A stretch of DNA of 9,934 bases from Bacteroidota bacterium (GCA_028877005.1 JAGWPI010000338.1:1-9934); one strand, 5' to 3'; positions 1 through 8,284 are shown, counted from the first letter of the stretch. A program made the numbers and translations. The notes: generated by a model not told the origin, from the sequence alone.

Positions 1-53
1 AAAGTCTTATAAAGAAATGTTGACTAAAAAAATAAAGAAAAAATATTAACAGA

Positions 54-470
54 TTAGCGCAGTCTATCTACACTTTTTACCAATTGTTCATCTTTATACA
101 TGCCACGCATAGCCAATATTAATAGTACCGGCATGGCTATATACACCAATAAAGAAATAGAATATGTGCCTTGCGCAAATTTTTTGGTATGAAAATAAAC
201 AAGAATAATTTGAAGAAGTGTTAACAAAAACAATGCAAGTGTTAACCAAAGTTGTTTGGTTCTGTTTTTATATAGGAAAATAAATAATATTGAAAGAATA
301 CCGATTGCTACCGTAAGAATATTCAGTAACAAAGTAGAATTACCCGTAACTAATTGATAAGTGCTACTATTATTTAAGATTGTGTTACCGGTATAAAACG
401 GCAATTTTAAAGAAACAAAAGCACAAATAGCAGTTAATAGTAACCATAAAGTTTGTACACGTTGAATCAT
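54..470 (-). CDS. DUF4293 family small integral membrane protein
   Basis: A 138-residue hydrophobic protein with four predicted membrane segments at about residues 7-25, 44-66, 73-94 and 104-121. There is no cleavable signal peptide, and the C-terminus is short, charged and probably cytoplasmic. The N-terminal MIQRVQTLWLL and the end pattern RGMYKDEQLVKSVDRLR match my memory of the DUF4293 family, which is found in Bacteroidota. Its function is unknown, and no catalytic motif is visible. The start is firm: an in-frame TAA lies at 474-476, immediately upstream of the ATG. It follows glyA on the same strand after only 34 bp with no hairpin between them, so co-transcription with glyA is likely. 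Nothing in the sequence links it directly to one-carbon metabolism. The 53 bp beyond its stop are T-rich on the coding strand but show no convincing terminator stem. Confidence 0.85.
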   Translation of the reverse strand: MIQRVQTLWLLLTAICAFVSLKLPFYTGNTILNNSSTYQLVTGNSTLLLNILTVAIGILSILFIFLYKNRTKQLWLTLALFLLTLLQIILVYFHTKKFAQGTYSISLLVYIAMPVLLILAMRGMYKDEQLVKSVDRLR

Positions 471-504
471 AATTTAAATATTGCTCTGTTAACAAACAAT
501 TTTC

Positions 505-1785
505 TTACCCCAACTCAGGATATAATGGAAACTGCTGCATCCATTCATTCACTTGCTTTTTCATATTCAACAAAACAGCATTATCATCTGCATTCATTAA
601 TACAGTATCAATTGCATCCACAACAAACGACATATGCTCCTCCTTACAACCACGAGTAGTAATGGCTGCAACTCCAAAACGAATACCTGAGGTAACAAAT
701 GCGCTTTTATCATCATATGGAACCATATTTTTATTGGCTGTAATATCGGCATGGCCTAATACTTGCTCAGCTTTTTTACCACTTATATTTTTGTTGCGTA
801 AATCAATTAACATTAAATGGTTATCTGTTCCACCGCTTATTATTTTATAATTTTTTTCCATAAACGCCTTCGCCATGGCTTGTGCATTGCGTTTTACTTG
901 TTGTGCATATAAAGTAAATTCATCGGATAGAATTTCACCAAAAGCTATTGCTTTGGCAGCTATTACATGCTCTAATGGTCCCCCTTGCGTTCCGGGAAAA
1001 ACTGCCATATCAATTAAATGACTCATCATTCTAATATTACCTTTCACATCTTTTAGTCCAAAAGGATTTTCAAAATCTTTTCCCATCATAATTACACCAC
1101 CCCTTGGCCCCCTTAAGGTTTTATGCGTAGTGGATGTTACAAAATGACAATATTCAAAAGGGCTACTCAATAATCCTTTTGCAATTAAACCGGCCGGATG
1201 TGCAATGTCCGCCATTACAAAAGCACCAACCTCATCGGCTACTTTTCTAATTCTAGCATAATCAATATCCCTACTATAGGCACTAGCACCACAAATAATT
1301 AATTTAGGATGTATGCTTCGTGCTTTTTCTTCTAGCATGGCATAATCTATCAAACCTTCTTCCTGGGTAACTCCATAAAAATGGGGTTGATATAATTTTC
1401 CGCTAAAATTAACAGCGGCCCCATGTGTTAAATGCCCACCCATACTCAAATCCAATCCCAAAATAGCATCGCCTGGCTGTAAAATAGCCAGCATTAAAGC
1501 TGCATTAGCTTGTGCACCGCTATGAGGCTGCACATTAGCATATTCAATATTAAATATTTGCTTTAAGCGATCAATGGCTAATTGTTCCGTTTGATCTACA
1601 ATTTCACAGCCACCATAATATCTCCTTCCAGGGTATCCTTCTGCGTATTTATTCGTCATAACACCACCCATTGCTTGCATAACCTGTAAGCTGGTAAAAT
1701 TTTCTGAAGCAATTAATTCAATACCTCTGCGTTGGCGATCTAATTCTTGTTGTATAAGGTTAAATACTTGAGTATCTCTTTGCAT
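505..1785 (-). CDS. glyA: Serine hydroxymethyltransferase
   Basis: A PLP enzyme that interconverts serine plus tetrahydrofolate with glycine plus 5,10-methylenetetrahydrofolate. It is the main cytoplasmic source of one-carbon units for purine, thymidylate and methionine synthesis. At 426 residues it is close to the usual bacterial length (about 417). The family hallmarks are present in order: the ASENF motif near residues 26-30, [13 protein letters not shown] at 48-59, the cofactor-contacting DIAHPAGL with Asp193 and His196, and the PLP-lysine segment [12 protein letters not shown] at 219-230 with Lys222 as the expected Schiff-base lysine. The start is fixed by an in-frame TAG at 1792-1794, nine bases upstream of the codon. 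It is the first gene of a probable two-gene transcript with the DUF4293 gene and is read from the divergent region to its right. No Shine-Dalgarno is evident, as is usual in this phylum. It appears intact. Confidence 0.97.
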   Translation of the reverse strand: MQRDTQVFNLIQQELDRQRRGIELIASENFTSLQVMQAMGGVMTNKYAEGYPGRRYYGGCEIVDQTEQLAIDRLKQIFNIEYANVQPHSGAQANAALMLAILQPGDAILGLDLSMGGHLTHGAAVNFSGKLYQPHFYGVTQEEGLIDYAMLEEKARSIHPKLIICGASAYSRDIDYARIRKVADEVGAFVMADIAHPAGLIAKGLLSSPFEYCHFVTSTTHKTLRGPRGGVIMMGKDFENPFGLKDVKGNIRMMSHLIDMAVFPGTQGGPLEHVIAAKAIAFGEILSDEFTLYAQQVKRNAQAMAKAFMEKNYKIISGGTDNHLMLIDLRNKNISGKKAEQVLGHADITANKNMVPYDDKSAFVTSGIRFGVAAITTRGCKEEHMSFVVDAIDTVLMNADDNAVLLNMKKQVNEWMQQFPLYPELG

Positions 1786-1818
1786 AAAATTCTATAATTA
1801 AGAAAAATGTGGTATTAT

Positions 1819-1826
1819 CAAACTTA
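1819..1826 (-). promoter_or_regulatory. Candidate -7 element of the glyA promoter (TAAGTTTG)
   Basis: On the minus strand these bases read TAAGTTTG, an exact fit to the Bacteroidota -7 consensus TAnnTTTG. The element lies 33 bp upstream of the glyA start, giving a predicted leader of roughly 25 nt. No clear TTG (-33) element sits at the expected distance upstream, so the call rests on one box and on position. Confidence 0.4.
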
Positions 1827-1901
1827 TTAATTGCTGCAAAAATAATGTTTCATGCTAAGGTATCCTTCAATTTTATCAGTAGCACCTAAATAAAAAGATG
1901 A

Positions 1902-1934
1902 TTTGTTAATAAAAAAAAGTTTTCCCTATTTTCA
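1902..1934 (+). promoter_or_regulatory. Candidate promoter for the nucleotidyltransferase gene
   Basis: TTTG at 1902-1905 is followed after 21 bp by TATTTTCA at 1927-1934, which is one base off the Bacteroidota -7 consensus TAnnTTTG. The spacing fits the TTG-N17-23-TAnnTTTG pattern. It would give a leader of about 140 nt that includes the small ORF at 2011-2082. It is a weak match, chosen only because it is the best paired element on this strand. Confidence 0.3.
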
Positions 1935-2010
1935 CACCCCAAAAGTATTGAAATAATGTAAGTGTATCTATAAAACACTAGATTCTGGCATTTATTTCAA
2001 ACATTTTTTT

Positions 2011-2082
2011 ATGATTCCAATTCAAATGCATAGTTTTAATCAGCATCGTTTTAAAAAAGCAACTAAACCGACCCTCCAATAA
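2011..2082 (+). CDS. Possible 23-codon upstream ORF overlapping the next start codon
   Basis: An ATG at 2011 opens a frame of 23 codons that ends with TAA at 2080-2082. The final A is the first base of the nucleotidyltransferase ATG (TAATG). The predicted peptide begins MIPIQMHSF and is basic toward its end (KKATKPTLQ). It resembles no family I know. The stop/start overlap would suit termination-reinitiation coupling or a leader peptide. In AT-rich DNA a frame of this length is easily met by chance, so it is listed as a possibility only. Confidence 0.2.
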   Translation: MIPIQMHSFNQHRFKKATKPTLQ

Positions 2083-3074
2083 TGAAAGCAATTATCCCCG
2101 TTGCCGGTGCCGGTACTAAATTGAGGCCCCATACTTATACACAACCCAAAGCATTAATACCCATTGCAGGTAAAACTATACTTAGTTTTATTGTTGATCA
2201 ATTGCATGAAGCCGGCATTAATGAATTTATTTTTATAGTAGGTTACTTGGGTGAAAAAATTCAGGAATATGTAGGGCAAACCTACCCCCATTTAATTACC
2301 CATTTTGTTTACCAAAATGAGAGACAGGGAACGGGGCACGCCATTGAATTAACCAAAAATATTGTAGGTAATGATGAAATATTTGTAACCTTAGGAGACA
2401 CTATATGTGAATTTGATGTGAAAGAAGTTTTAGACAGTCCCTATAGTATGTTGGGTGTAAAAAAGGTTGATGATCCTCGCCATTTTGGGGTAGCTGCTAT
2501 TGATGAAAACGGCTTTATTGAGCAAGTAGTTGAGAAACCCTCTATTCCTAAAAGTAATATGGCATTAGTGGGTTTATATAAAATAAAAGAAACCAATTTT
2601 TTATATGAATGCCTACAGCATATATTTACCCAAAACATAAGAACTTTGGGAGAATATAATTTAACTGACGCCTTAGAATGTATGATTGCCAGAGGTGCAA
2701 AATTTCAATCTTTCAAAGTTAAAAATTGGTTTGATTGTGGTAAGAAGGAAACGCTTTTGGAAAGCAACTCCACTTTACTAAAAAAAATTGGAGGTAAAAT
2801 TGATGAAACCGCTAAATTAGAAAACACTATTATTATTCCACCGGTTAGTATTGGAGCGGGATGTACTTTAAAAAATGCTATTGTTGGTCCGCATGTAGCC
2901 ATTGGCGCTAACACAAACATTCAATTCTCTATTTTACGCGATAGCATTATTGGCTCTTACACCCATTTATTTGAAGTTGTACTCGATAATTCATTAATTG
3001 GCAGTGATGCATCAGTAAAAGGATTAAGTCGTAGCCTTAACATTGGCGATAATACTGAAATTGATTTTGGATAA
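2082..3074 (+). CDS. Sugar-phosphate nucleotidyltransferase with C-terminal left-handed beta-helix
   Basis: Predicted cytoplasmic enzyme that joins a sugar 1-phosphate to an NTP to give an NDP-sugar and pyrophosphate, supplying cell-surface glycan synthesis. The 330-residue protein starts with the nucleotidyltransferase signature GAGTKLRP at about residues 9-16 and QPKAL at 21-25 (Lys23). It continues with the metal-binding LGDT at 104-107 (Asp106), EKP at 151-153, GEYNLTD at 190-196, and WFDCG at 216-220. Residues from about 243 onward form hexapeptide-like repeats (for example NAIVGPHVAIGA), indicating a short beta-helix. It resembles RmlA-like glucose-1-phosphate thymidylyltransferases and GlmU N-domains. 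It is too short to include GlmU's acetyltransferase active site, so sugar and nucleotide specificity remain open. The loop has Lys where many relatives have Arg (GxGTRLRP). An in-frame TAA at 2064-2066 bounds the start. The next gene begins 49 bp downstream on the same strand. Confidence 0.88.
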   Translation: MKAIIPVAGAGTKLRPHTYTQPKALIPIAGKTILSFIVDQLHEAGINEFIFIVGYLGEKIQEYVGQTYPHLITHFVYQNERQGTGHAIELTKNIVGNDEIFVTLGDTICEFDVKEVLDSPYSMLGVKKVDDPRHFGVAAIDENGFIEQVVEKPSIPKSNMALVGLYKIKETNFLYECLQHIFTQNIRTLGEYNLTDALECMIARGAKFQSFKVKNWFDCGKKETLLESNSTLLKKIGGKIDETAKLENTIIIPPVSIGAGCTLKNAIVGPHVAIGANTNIQFSILRDSIIGSYTHLFEVVLDNSLIGSDASVKGLSRSLNIGDNTEIDFG

Positions 3075-3123
3075 ATCTTTACCCCAATTTAATTTTAGTA
3101 TCCCTCACACATAAAGCAGCATT

Positions 3124-4071
3124 ATGTTCTCTAACAGAATTACAAAGCTATTTAGGATAAATTATCCAATAATTCAAGCAGGTATGGTTTGGACAAGTGG
3201 ATGGAAGTTAGCCGCAGCTGTAAGCAATGCAGGTGGCCTAGGTATTATTGGTGCCGGCAGTATGTATCCAACTGTTTTAAAGGAACATATTCAACAGTGC
3301 AAAAAAGCTACCAACCAACCTTTTGCTGTTAATTTACCATTAATGTATCCTGATATTGATCAACATATAGCTACTATTATTGAAGAAGATGTGCCAATTG
3401 TATTTACCAGTGCAGGTAACCCTAAAACATATACCCCGCTTTTAAAAAGCAAAGGCATTACCGTTGTACATGTAGTTAGTAGTAGTATTTTTGCACAAAA
3501 AGCAGAAGCAGCAGGAGTAGATGCGGTGGTAGCAGAAGGCTTTGAAGCAGGCGGACACAATGGAAGAGAAGAAACTACTACTTTTGTTTTAGTACCATTG
3601 GTTCGTGATGCAGTTCAAATTCCTGTATTAGCAGCAGGTGGTATTGCCACAGGCAGACAAATGCTTGCTGCAATGGTTTTAGGAGCAGATGGGGTTCAAA
3701 TAGGTAGCCGCTTTGTTTGTTCAAATGAAGCCTCCTCTCATATTCATTTCAAAGAAAAAATACTTACAGCTAAAGAAGGAGATACCATGTTAAGTTTAAA
3801 AAAACATGTACCTGTTCGTTTATTGAAAAATAGTTTTTATCAACAAATTCATGAAGCAGAAATGCAAGGAGCTGACATTAACACATTGCAGCAAATATTA
3901 GGTAAAGGAAGAGCCAAAAAAGGCATGTTTGAAGGCGATATGGAAGAAGGCGAATTAGAAATTGGACAAGTAAGTGCTCTCATCAAAAATATAAAACCTG
4001 CCGCAGAAATTGTTGAAGAGATTTGGAATGACTTTAATGCTGCTTTAGCACAACCCCTTTCTTATTCTTAA
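3124..4071 (+). CDS. Nitronate monooxygenase / enoyl-ACP reductase II (FabK)-like flavoprotein
   Basis: A 315-residue FMN-dependent TIM-barrel protein of the 2-nitropropane dioxygenase family. Visible features are the N-terminal strand PIIQAGM (15-21), NAGGLGIIGAG (35-45), TSAGNP (95-100), the hallmark EGFEAGGHNG at 138-147 with His145 as the expected active-site histidine, and the phosphate-binding AAGGIATG (170-177) and GADGVQIGSRF (187-197). Members usually receive the name nitronate monooxygenase, which oxidises alkyl nitronates. However, the overall length, the opening RITKLFRINYPI and the C-terminal GDMEEGELEIGQVSALI region strongly resemble FabK, the flavin enoyl-ACP reductase of fatty-acid synthesis. 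I cannot decide between the two from sequence reading alone. An in-frame TAA at 3112-3114 supports this ATG. It probably shares a transcript with the upstream nucleotidyltransferase (49-bp gap) and is followed by a hairpin terminator. It appears intact. Confidence 0.87.
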   Translation: MFSNRITKLFRINYPIIQAGMVWTSGWKLAAAVSNAGGLGIIGAGSMYPTVLKEHIQQCKKATNQPFAVNLPLMYPDIDQHIATIIEEDVPIVFTSAGNPKTYTPLLKSKGITVVHVVSSSIFAQKAEAAGVDAVVAEGFEAGGHNGREETTTFVLVPLVRDAVQIPVLAAGGIATGRQMLAAMVLGADGVQIGSRFVCSNEASSHIHFKEKILTAKEGDTMLSLKKHVPVRLLKNSFYQQIHEAEMQGADINTLQQILGKGRAKKGMFEGDMEEGELEIGQVSALIKNIKPAAEIVEEIWNDFNAALAQPLSYS

Positions 4072-4074
4072 AAC

Positions 4075-4100
4075 ATCAGGCGGATAATTACCCGCCTGAT
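4075..4100. terminator. Bidirectional intrinsic terminator between convergent genes
   Basis: A perfect 9-bp stem, ATCAGGCGG (4075-4083) with CCGCCTGAT (4092-4100), encloses an 8-base loop. It is the most GC-rich patch in its surroundings and begins four bases after the stop codon at 4071. A T-rich run follows on the plus strand (ATAATTATATTTTG), and GTTTTAAG follows on the minus strand. It sits between two genes read toward each other, with the ABC permease stop at 4116, so it can serve both. Confidence 0.85.
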
Positions 4101-4115
4101 ATAATTATATTTTGT

Positions 4116-5447
4116 TTAATTCTTAATGAAAGCCCACTTCCACATTTCTTTCCAAGTTGGTTTTTTTCCATACATTAAAATACCCACTCTATAAATTTTA
4201 GCAGCCAACCACGTAGTAAATAAAAAGCCACCAATTAATAAGGCCATACTTACTAATAATTGCCACATTGGTACACCATCCGGAATACCATGTGCAATTC
4301 TTGCCATCATAACAATAGGCGATGTAAGTGGAAACAAACTACCAAAAACGGCAATGGAGCTATTTGGGTCATTCACTGCTTTTGTCATAATAACCATAGC
4401 AAAAATGATGGGCATAGTAATGGGCAATAACAAACTTTGTGCATCTTGTGGGTCTTCATTTACAGCACTTCCTACCGCTGCAAATAATGAGGCATATAAC
4501 AAATAGCCACCTAAAAAATAAAATATAAATGTGCCAATAATTAAAGGGAAATTAATAGTACTTAACCCAGACATTACTTCTTGTATACCACCATTACTTT
4601 TCATAGATGCAGCAGCTTGCATAGCACCGGGCTGCATGGGTAAATCATTATACTGTTGACCCAATTGCGGAAATAAAAAGGGCAGCAACATAGTTAAGCC
4701 CAACACCAGTATAATCCAAATAATAAACTGCACCAAACCTACTGCGCCTATACCGGTAATTTTACCCATCATTAATTTAAAAGGTTTTACACTACTTACA
4801 ATAACTTCAGCAATACGATTCGTTTTTTCTTCCATTACACCACGCATGACCATTGTGCCATAAATGAATAATATAATATAAATTAAAAATCCGCTAAAAT
4901 AACCAACCCCATAACTAACGCCGGCTTTGGCATCCGAATCTTTTTTTCCTTGTAAACTGGTAAATTGAAGTGTGTTGGCATTTTGTATACTATCAATTTG
5001 CTTTTTATTTAAATTCAGAGCCATTAAACGCTTCTCTTCTAATAAATCTGAAAATCTTTTTTGGATTTTATCGCGGGTTAACAACCCAATTGATTTATCT
5101 GATTTTAAAGAAAGCGTATCAAAACCCATAATGTTATATTGTTCTGGTATAATAATATAACCGGTAATTTTTTTTTGTTGTATTTGATTATCTAATTCAG
5201 TTTCTGTTGCATGTTTAATTACCTGAAATTGAATATCCCCTTTTTGCTTTAACAAAACATCATCCATTATGTGGGCACGGTCAATAATAGCAATTTGAAT
5301 ATTATCGGCAGTTTTTACTGAGAAGTAAATAATCAATGCATAAAAACCAAAAATGAAAAGAGGTAATAAAATAGTAGTTAGTAAAAACGTTTTCTTTTGT
5401 ACCCTGCTAAGAAATTCGCGGCGGGCTATTAAAAAAGTTTTATTCAT
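4116..5447 (-). CDS. ABC-2 type exporter permease (NatB-like)
   Basis: Membrane half of an ABC exporter, 443 residues. A first membrane helix at about 20-44 follows a short basic N-terminus. A large extracytoplasmic domain spans about 45-177 and carries the region typical of NatB-like permeases. Further membrane segments are near 178-199, 231-258, 299-325, 340-357, 365-382 and 394-416. Between the second and third helices, residues 201-230 contain the conserved EEKTNRIAEVIVSSVKPF stretch that couples to the ATPase in this family. A Met/Gln-rich loop at about 260-298 separates the third and fourth helices. NatB exports sodium in Bacillus, but many homologues have unknown substrates, so no substrate is assigned. 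The ATPase gene lies 70 bp upstream on the same strand, which implies one transporter and one transcript. It ends at a shared terminator. Confidence 0.9.
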   Translation of the reverse strand: MNKTFLIARREFLSRVQKKTFLLTTILLPLFIFGFYALIIYFSVKTADNIQIAIIDRAHIMDDVLLKQKGDIQFQVIKHATETELDNQIQQKKITGYIIIPEQYNIMGFDTLSLKSDKSIGLLTRDKIQKRFSDLLEEKRLMALNLNKKQIDSIQNANTLQFTSLQGKKDSDAKAGVSYGVGYFSGFLIYIILFIYGTMVMRGVMEEKTNRIAEVIVSSVKPFKLMMGKITGIGAVGLVQFIIWIILVLGLTMLLPFLFPQLGQQYNDLPMQPGAMQAAASMKSNGGIQEVMSGLSTINFPLIIGTFIFYFLGGYLLYASLFAAVGSAVNEDPQDAQSLLLPITMPIIFAMVIMTKAVNDPNSSIAVFGSLFPLTSPIVMMARIAHGIPDGVPMWQLLVSMALLIGGFLFTTWLAAKIYRVGILMYGKKPTWKEMWKWAFIKN

Positions 5448-5517
5448 ATATTTTTTTATATTTTAATGTAAAAATGATGATTTTATAAAAAATAATTAAC
5501 TGTTTATTTTTATAGCA

Positions 5518-6453
5518 TTAAGCTACTGTTTGAAAACGCCTTGCAGCGCTGTGTGTAGACTCGACCAGCTGTATAAATATATCATTTAATGAAGGCAGGA
5601 TTTCATTAAAGGCTACTACATTTACCTGCTGCTCAATAAAAAAACGTAAAACATCATTACTTTTAAACCCATCATGAATACTTAAAGTAAAATCATAATT
5701 ATTTTGTTGCAACACAGTAAACGAGGAATGCAGTAAATTAGAAGGCATACTATCAAATACAATATTAAATTTATGTTGTTTAAATTGCTGTTTAATATCT
5801 TGCACCTTACCATCTAAAATTTTCTTACCCAGATTAACTAAAACAATGTGGTTACAAATTTCTTCAACTTGCTCCATTCGATGTGTACTGAAAATAACGG
5901 TACTGCCTTGTTGTGCTAAACGATAAATTTCATCTTTAATTAAATTAGCATTTACAGGGTCTAAGCCACTAAATGGTTCATCCAAAATAATCAATTTGGG
6001 TTCATGCAATACAGTTGTAACAAATTGCAATTTTTGGCTCATACCTTTACTAAGGTCTTCTACCTTTTTATTCCACCAACTTTCCATTTCTAATTTTTTA
6101 AACCAGAAACGAATTTTAGAAAGTGCCTCACTTCGGCTCAATCCCTTTAACTGTGCTAAATATAATGCCTGCTCGCCTATTTTCATTTTTTTATACAATC
6201 CCCGCTCTTCAGGCATGTATCCAATTTTAATTGTATCTGCCATCGGATTAAAAGATTGTCCATCAAACAAAATGGAACCCTCATCTGGATAAATAATTCC
6301 GGTAATCATTCTTAATAAGGTAGTTTTACCAGCACCATTAGGGCCTAATAAGCCAAATATGCTACCTGCTTCAATTTCAAAAGTAATATCATCTACCGCT
6401 TTTTGGGTAGCATAATATTTTTTTAAATGTTGTAATTGTAATATTGCGCTCAT
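5518..6453 (-). CDS. ABC transporter ATP-binding protein (NatA-like)
   Basis: Cytoplasmic ATPase that powers the adjacent permease, 311 residues. Walker A is GPNGAGKT at 37-44. The Q-loop region reads GYMPEERGLY at 78-87, a form common in NatA-type ATPases. The signature is LSKGMSQ at 134-140, Walker B with the catalytic glutamate is LIILDEP at 154-160, the D-loop is SGLD at 162-165, and the switch histidine is His191. All elements needed for ATP hydrolysis are present. Residues from about 213 to 295 form the extra C-terminal domain (DUF4162 type) seen in this subfamily. The stop is 70 bp before the permease start, so the two genes are probably co-transcribed with the ATPase first. The 134 bp upstream, toward the FAD-dehydrogenase gene, contain no clean promoter consensus that I could find. 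Confidence 0.93.
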   Translation of the reverse strand: MSAILQLQHLKKYYATQKAVDDITFEIEAGSIFGLLGPNGAGKTTLLRMITGIIYPDEGSILFDGQSFNPMADTIKIGYMPEERGLYKKMKIGEQALYLAQLKGLSRSEALSKIRFWFKKLEMESWWNKKVEDLSKGMSQKLQFVTTVLHEPKLIILDEPFSGLDPVNANLIKDEIYRLAQQGSTVIFSTHRMEQVEEICNHIVLVNLGKKILDGKVQDIKQQFKQHKFNIVFDSMPSNLLHSSFTVLQQNNYDFTLSIHDGFKSNDVLRFFIEQQVNVVAFNEILPSLNDIFIQLVESTHSAARRFQTVA

Positions 6454-6587
6454 ATTTTTTAATCAATAAAATGAAATAAAGCAATTGAACTGATTGCACA
6501 GTTATAAGCAATTTTAATATATTTTATTGAAATAGCCTATTAAATAATTTTTATTGGATGAACGGTAATATATTGAAAGACAAGTGC

Positions 6588-8246
6588 CTACACACCCCAT
6601 TTTTGTGCTATGGTATTGGCAATCAGTTCACCATCAATTGCAGCACTTACTATGCCACCGGCATAGCCCGCCCCTTCACCACATGGATATAAATTATTTA
6701 CTTGCGGATGCTGCAAGGTATTAACATCTCTTGGTATACGAACAGGTGATGAGGTTCTGCTTTCAGTAGCTACTACCACTGCTTCATTGGTAAAATAGCC
6801 TTTCATTTTTTTTCCAAAATTTTGAAATCCTTGTTGTAAAGATTGATGAATGAAATGAGGCAAAACTTCTGCTAAACCAACAGCACGCAATCCGGGTATA
6901 TAACTACAATTGGGCAATGAATCAGATGTTTTATGTTGAACGAAATCTACTAACCTTTGGGCAGGCGCTACAAAACCTCCACCACCTGCTGTATAAGCTT
7001 GTTGTTCTACCCATTGTTGAAAATATAATAAAATAAGCGGATGTTTTAAATTGTAAAGTGCTGAAGATGATAAAGAAAATGTTGGCTGAGCTGTAATCCA
7101 TTTTTTATGTTGCTTAAACCACTCAAAAGCATCCGCTTCATTTACTTGAACCACCATTCCACTATTAGCATAGTGGTTATTGCGTTTAGAGGGACTCCAA
7201 CCATTCACCACTAATTCGTTGGGCGATGTAGCTGCCGGAGCAATAATACCACCCGGACACATGCAAAAGCTAAACACGCCTCTTCCATTTACTTGTTCTA
7301 CCAAACTATATGCGGCCGGTGGTAAATAGGGATCGCGATTGGTTGTATGGCTGTTTGCCTTGGGAAGTGGGCAATGGTATTGAATAGCATCTATCAATGC
7401 TTGCGGATGTTCTACACGAACACCCAAAGCAAATGGTTTTGCTTCAATGGCTATTTTTTTTTCAAACAATAAATGAAAAATATCTCTGGCCGAGTGACCC
7501 GTTGCCAATATTACAGCATCTGCTTCCCAAAGGGTACTATCAGCTGTTCTTACCCCTTTTATTTGGTGATTGTCTATTATAAAATCAACTACTCTTTTTT
7601 CAAAGTAACAGGCTCCGCCTGCTGCTTCAATTTGTTGCCGCATGGCCGTTATAATATGTGGTAATTTATTGGTACCAATATGTGGATGTGATTGGTATAA
7701 AATTTTTTCATCAGCACCAAACTGTACAAATAGTTGTAATATTTTATTCACATTACCACGTTTAGTACTTCTGGTGTACAATTTACCATCACTATAAGTA
7801 CCGGCACCACCTTCGCCAAAACAGTAATTGCTATCACTATTCACTATACCTTCTTTATTCAGTATAGCTAAATCTCTTCTTCTTTCACGTACAGCTTTAC
7901 CTCTTTCTAAAATAATAGGTTGAATTCCTTTTTCAATTAAAGTAAGTGCGGCAAATAATCCTGCAGGCCCTGCACCCACAATAATTACTTTTTTAGTCGC
8001 TGCATTTACAGAAGGGAAATGTATAATATGCTGAGGCCTTTCTGTAAAAGGCTCATCCACATATACTCGAATGGTTTTATTAATCCATACCTGTTGCTTA
8101 CTTCGGGCATCAATTGATTCTTTTTCTACAAAAAAACCATATATATGTGATACTGAAATACCCAATTGCTCCGCTGCAATTGTTTGTATAAAATCTGCAT
8201 CAACAGCTTGCGAGGGCGTTAAACGCAGTGTAATATTTTTTTGCAT
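6588..8246 (-). CDS. COG2509-type FAD-dependent dehydrogenase
   Basis: A 552-residue flavoprotein predicted to bind FAD and to act as a cytoplasmic oxidoreductase of unknown substrate. After an N-terminal domain of about 85 residues comes the dinucleotide-binding VGAGPAGLFAA at 90-100 with ILERG at 112-116. The family hallmark FGEGGAGTYSDGKLYTR follows at 143-159. Further conserved stretches are ATGHSARD at 248-255, FCMCPGGIIAPAAT at 327-340, ESRTSSPVRIPRD at 495-507, and the second FAD-contact motif PCGEGAGYAGGI at 521-532. The layout matches uncharacterised dehydrogenases of COG2509 (HI0933/YhiN-like relatives), for which I know no firmly assigned reaction. The cysteines near 328-330 might be redox active, which is inference. 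The start lies 38 bp after the DUF3127 stop on the same strand, suggesting co-transcription. No terminator is evident after the gene. The frame is intact. Confidence 0.9.
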   Translation of the reverse strand: MQKNITLRLTPSQAVDADFIQTIAAEQLGISVSHIYGFFVEKESIDARSKQQVWINKTIRVYVDEPFTERPQHIIHFPSVNAATKKVIIVGAGPAGLFAALTLIEKGIQPIILERGKAVRERRRDLAILNKEGIVNSDSNYCFGEGGAGTYSDGKLYTRSTKRGNVNKILQLFVQFGADEKILYQSHPHIGTNKLPHIITAMRQQIEAAGGACYFEKRVVDFIIDNHQIKGVRTADSTLWEADAVILATGHSARDIFHLLFEKKIAIEAKPFALGVRVEHPQALIDAIQYHCPLPKANSHTTNRDPYLPPAAYSLVEQVNGRGVFSFCMCPGGIIAPAATSPNELVVNGWSPSKRNNHYANSGMVVQVNEADAFEWFKQHKKWITAQPTFSLSSSALYNLKHPLILLYFQQWVEQQAYTAGGGGFVAPAQRLVDFVQHKTSDSLPNCSYIPGLRAVGLAEVLPHFIHQSLQQGFQNFGKKMKGYFTNEAVVVATESRTSSPVRIPRDVNTLQHPQVNNLYPCGEGAGYAGGIVSAAIDGELIANTIAQKWGV

Positions 8247-8284
8247 GTAGATAGGTTTTTATCCTATAAAATCATGAACTCATT

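Larger units (their letters stand above)
1786..2081. promoter_or_regulatory. Divergent intergenic control region between glyA and the nucleotidyltransferase
   Basis: This 296-bp AT-rich stretch separates two divergently read genes and must hold promoters for both. It contains a TAnnTTTG-type element facing glyA (minus strand, 1819-1826), a TTTG plus TATTTTCA pair facing right (1902-1934), and a 23-codon open frame at 2011-2082. Short imperfect inverted repeats exist, for example AGTGT at 1961-1965 with ACACT at 1975-1979, but they are too short to call as operators. I see no RNA gene or longer conserved-looking ORF. The regulatory role is inferred from gene orientation. Confidence 0.6.

Noticed and set aside
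453..850. Open frames on the plus strand inside glyA (453-659 and 662-850).
   Set aside because: They lie opposite a clearly conserved gene, show no recognisable motif and have low-complexity composition, so they are shadows of glyA.
1961..1979. AGTGT/ACACT inverted repeat in the glyA divergent region, considered as a repressor site.
   Set aside because: Five-base arms with a 9-base spacer are expected by chance, and no second copy was seen.
6034..6054. Non-canonical ABC signature LSKGM instead of LSGGQ.
   Set aside because: NatA-type ATPases often carry LSKGM, and all other catalytic motifs are intact, so this is normal for the subfamily.
5996..6292. A 98-codon plus-strand frame inside the ABC ATPase gene.
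   Set aside because: It is antisense to intact Walker A, signature and Walker B motifs and has no family resemblance.
6463..6530. Inverted repeat TCAATAAAAT ... ATTTTATTGA between the FAD-dehydrogenase and ABC ATPase genes.
   Set aside because: The arms are 10 bp and almost purely A/T, with a 48-bp spacer, in very AT-rich DNA. This is likely chance and too weak for a terminator or operator call.
8251..8267. Small hairpin ATAGG/CCTAT just upstream of the FAD-dehydrogenase start.
   Set aside because: A 5-bp stem with a 7-base loop is too weak to call as a terminator or translation control element without conservation data.
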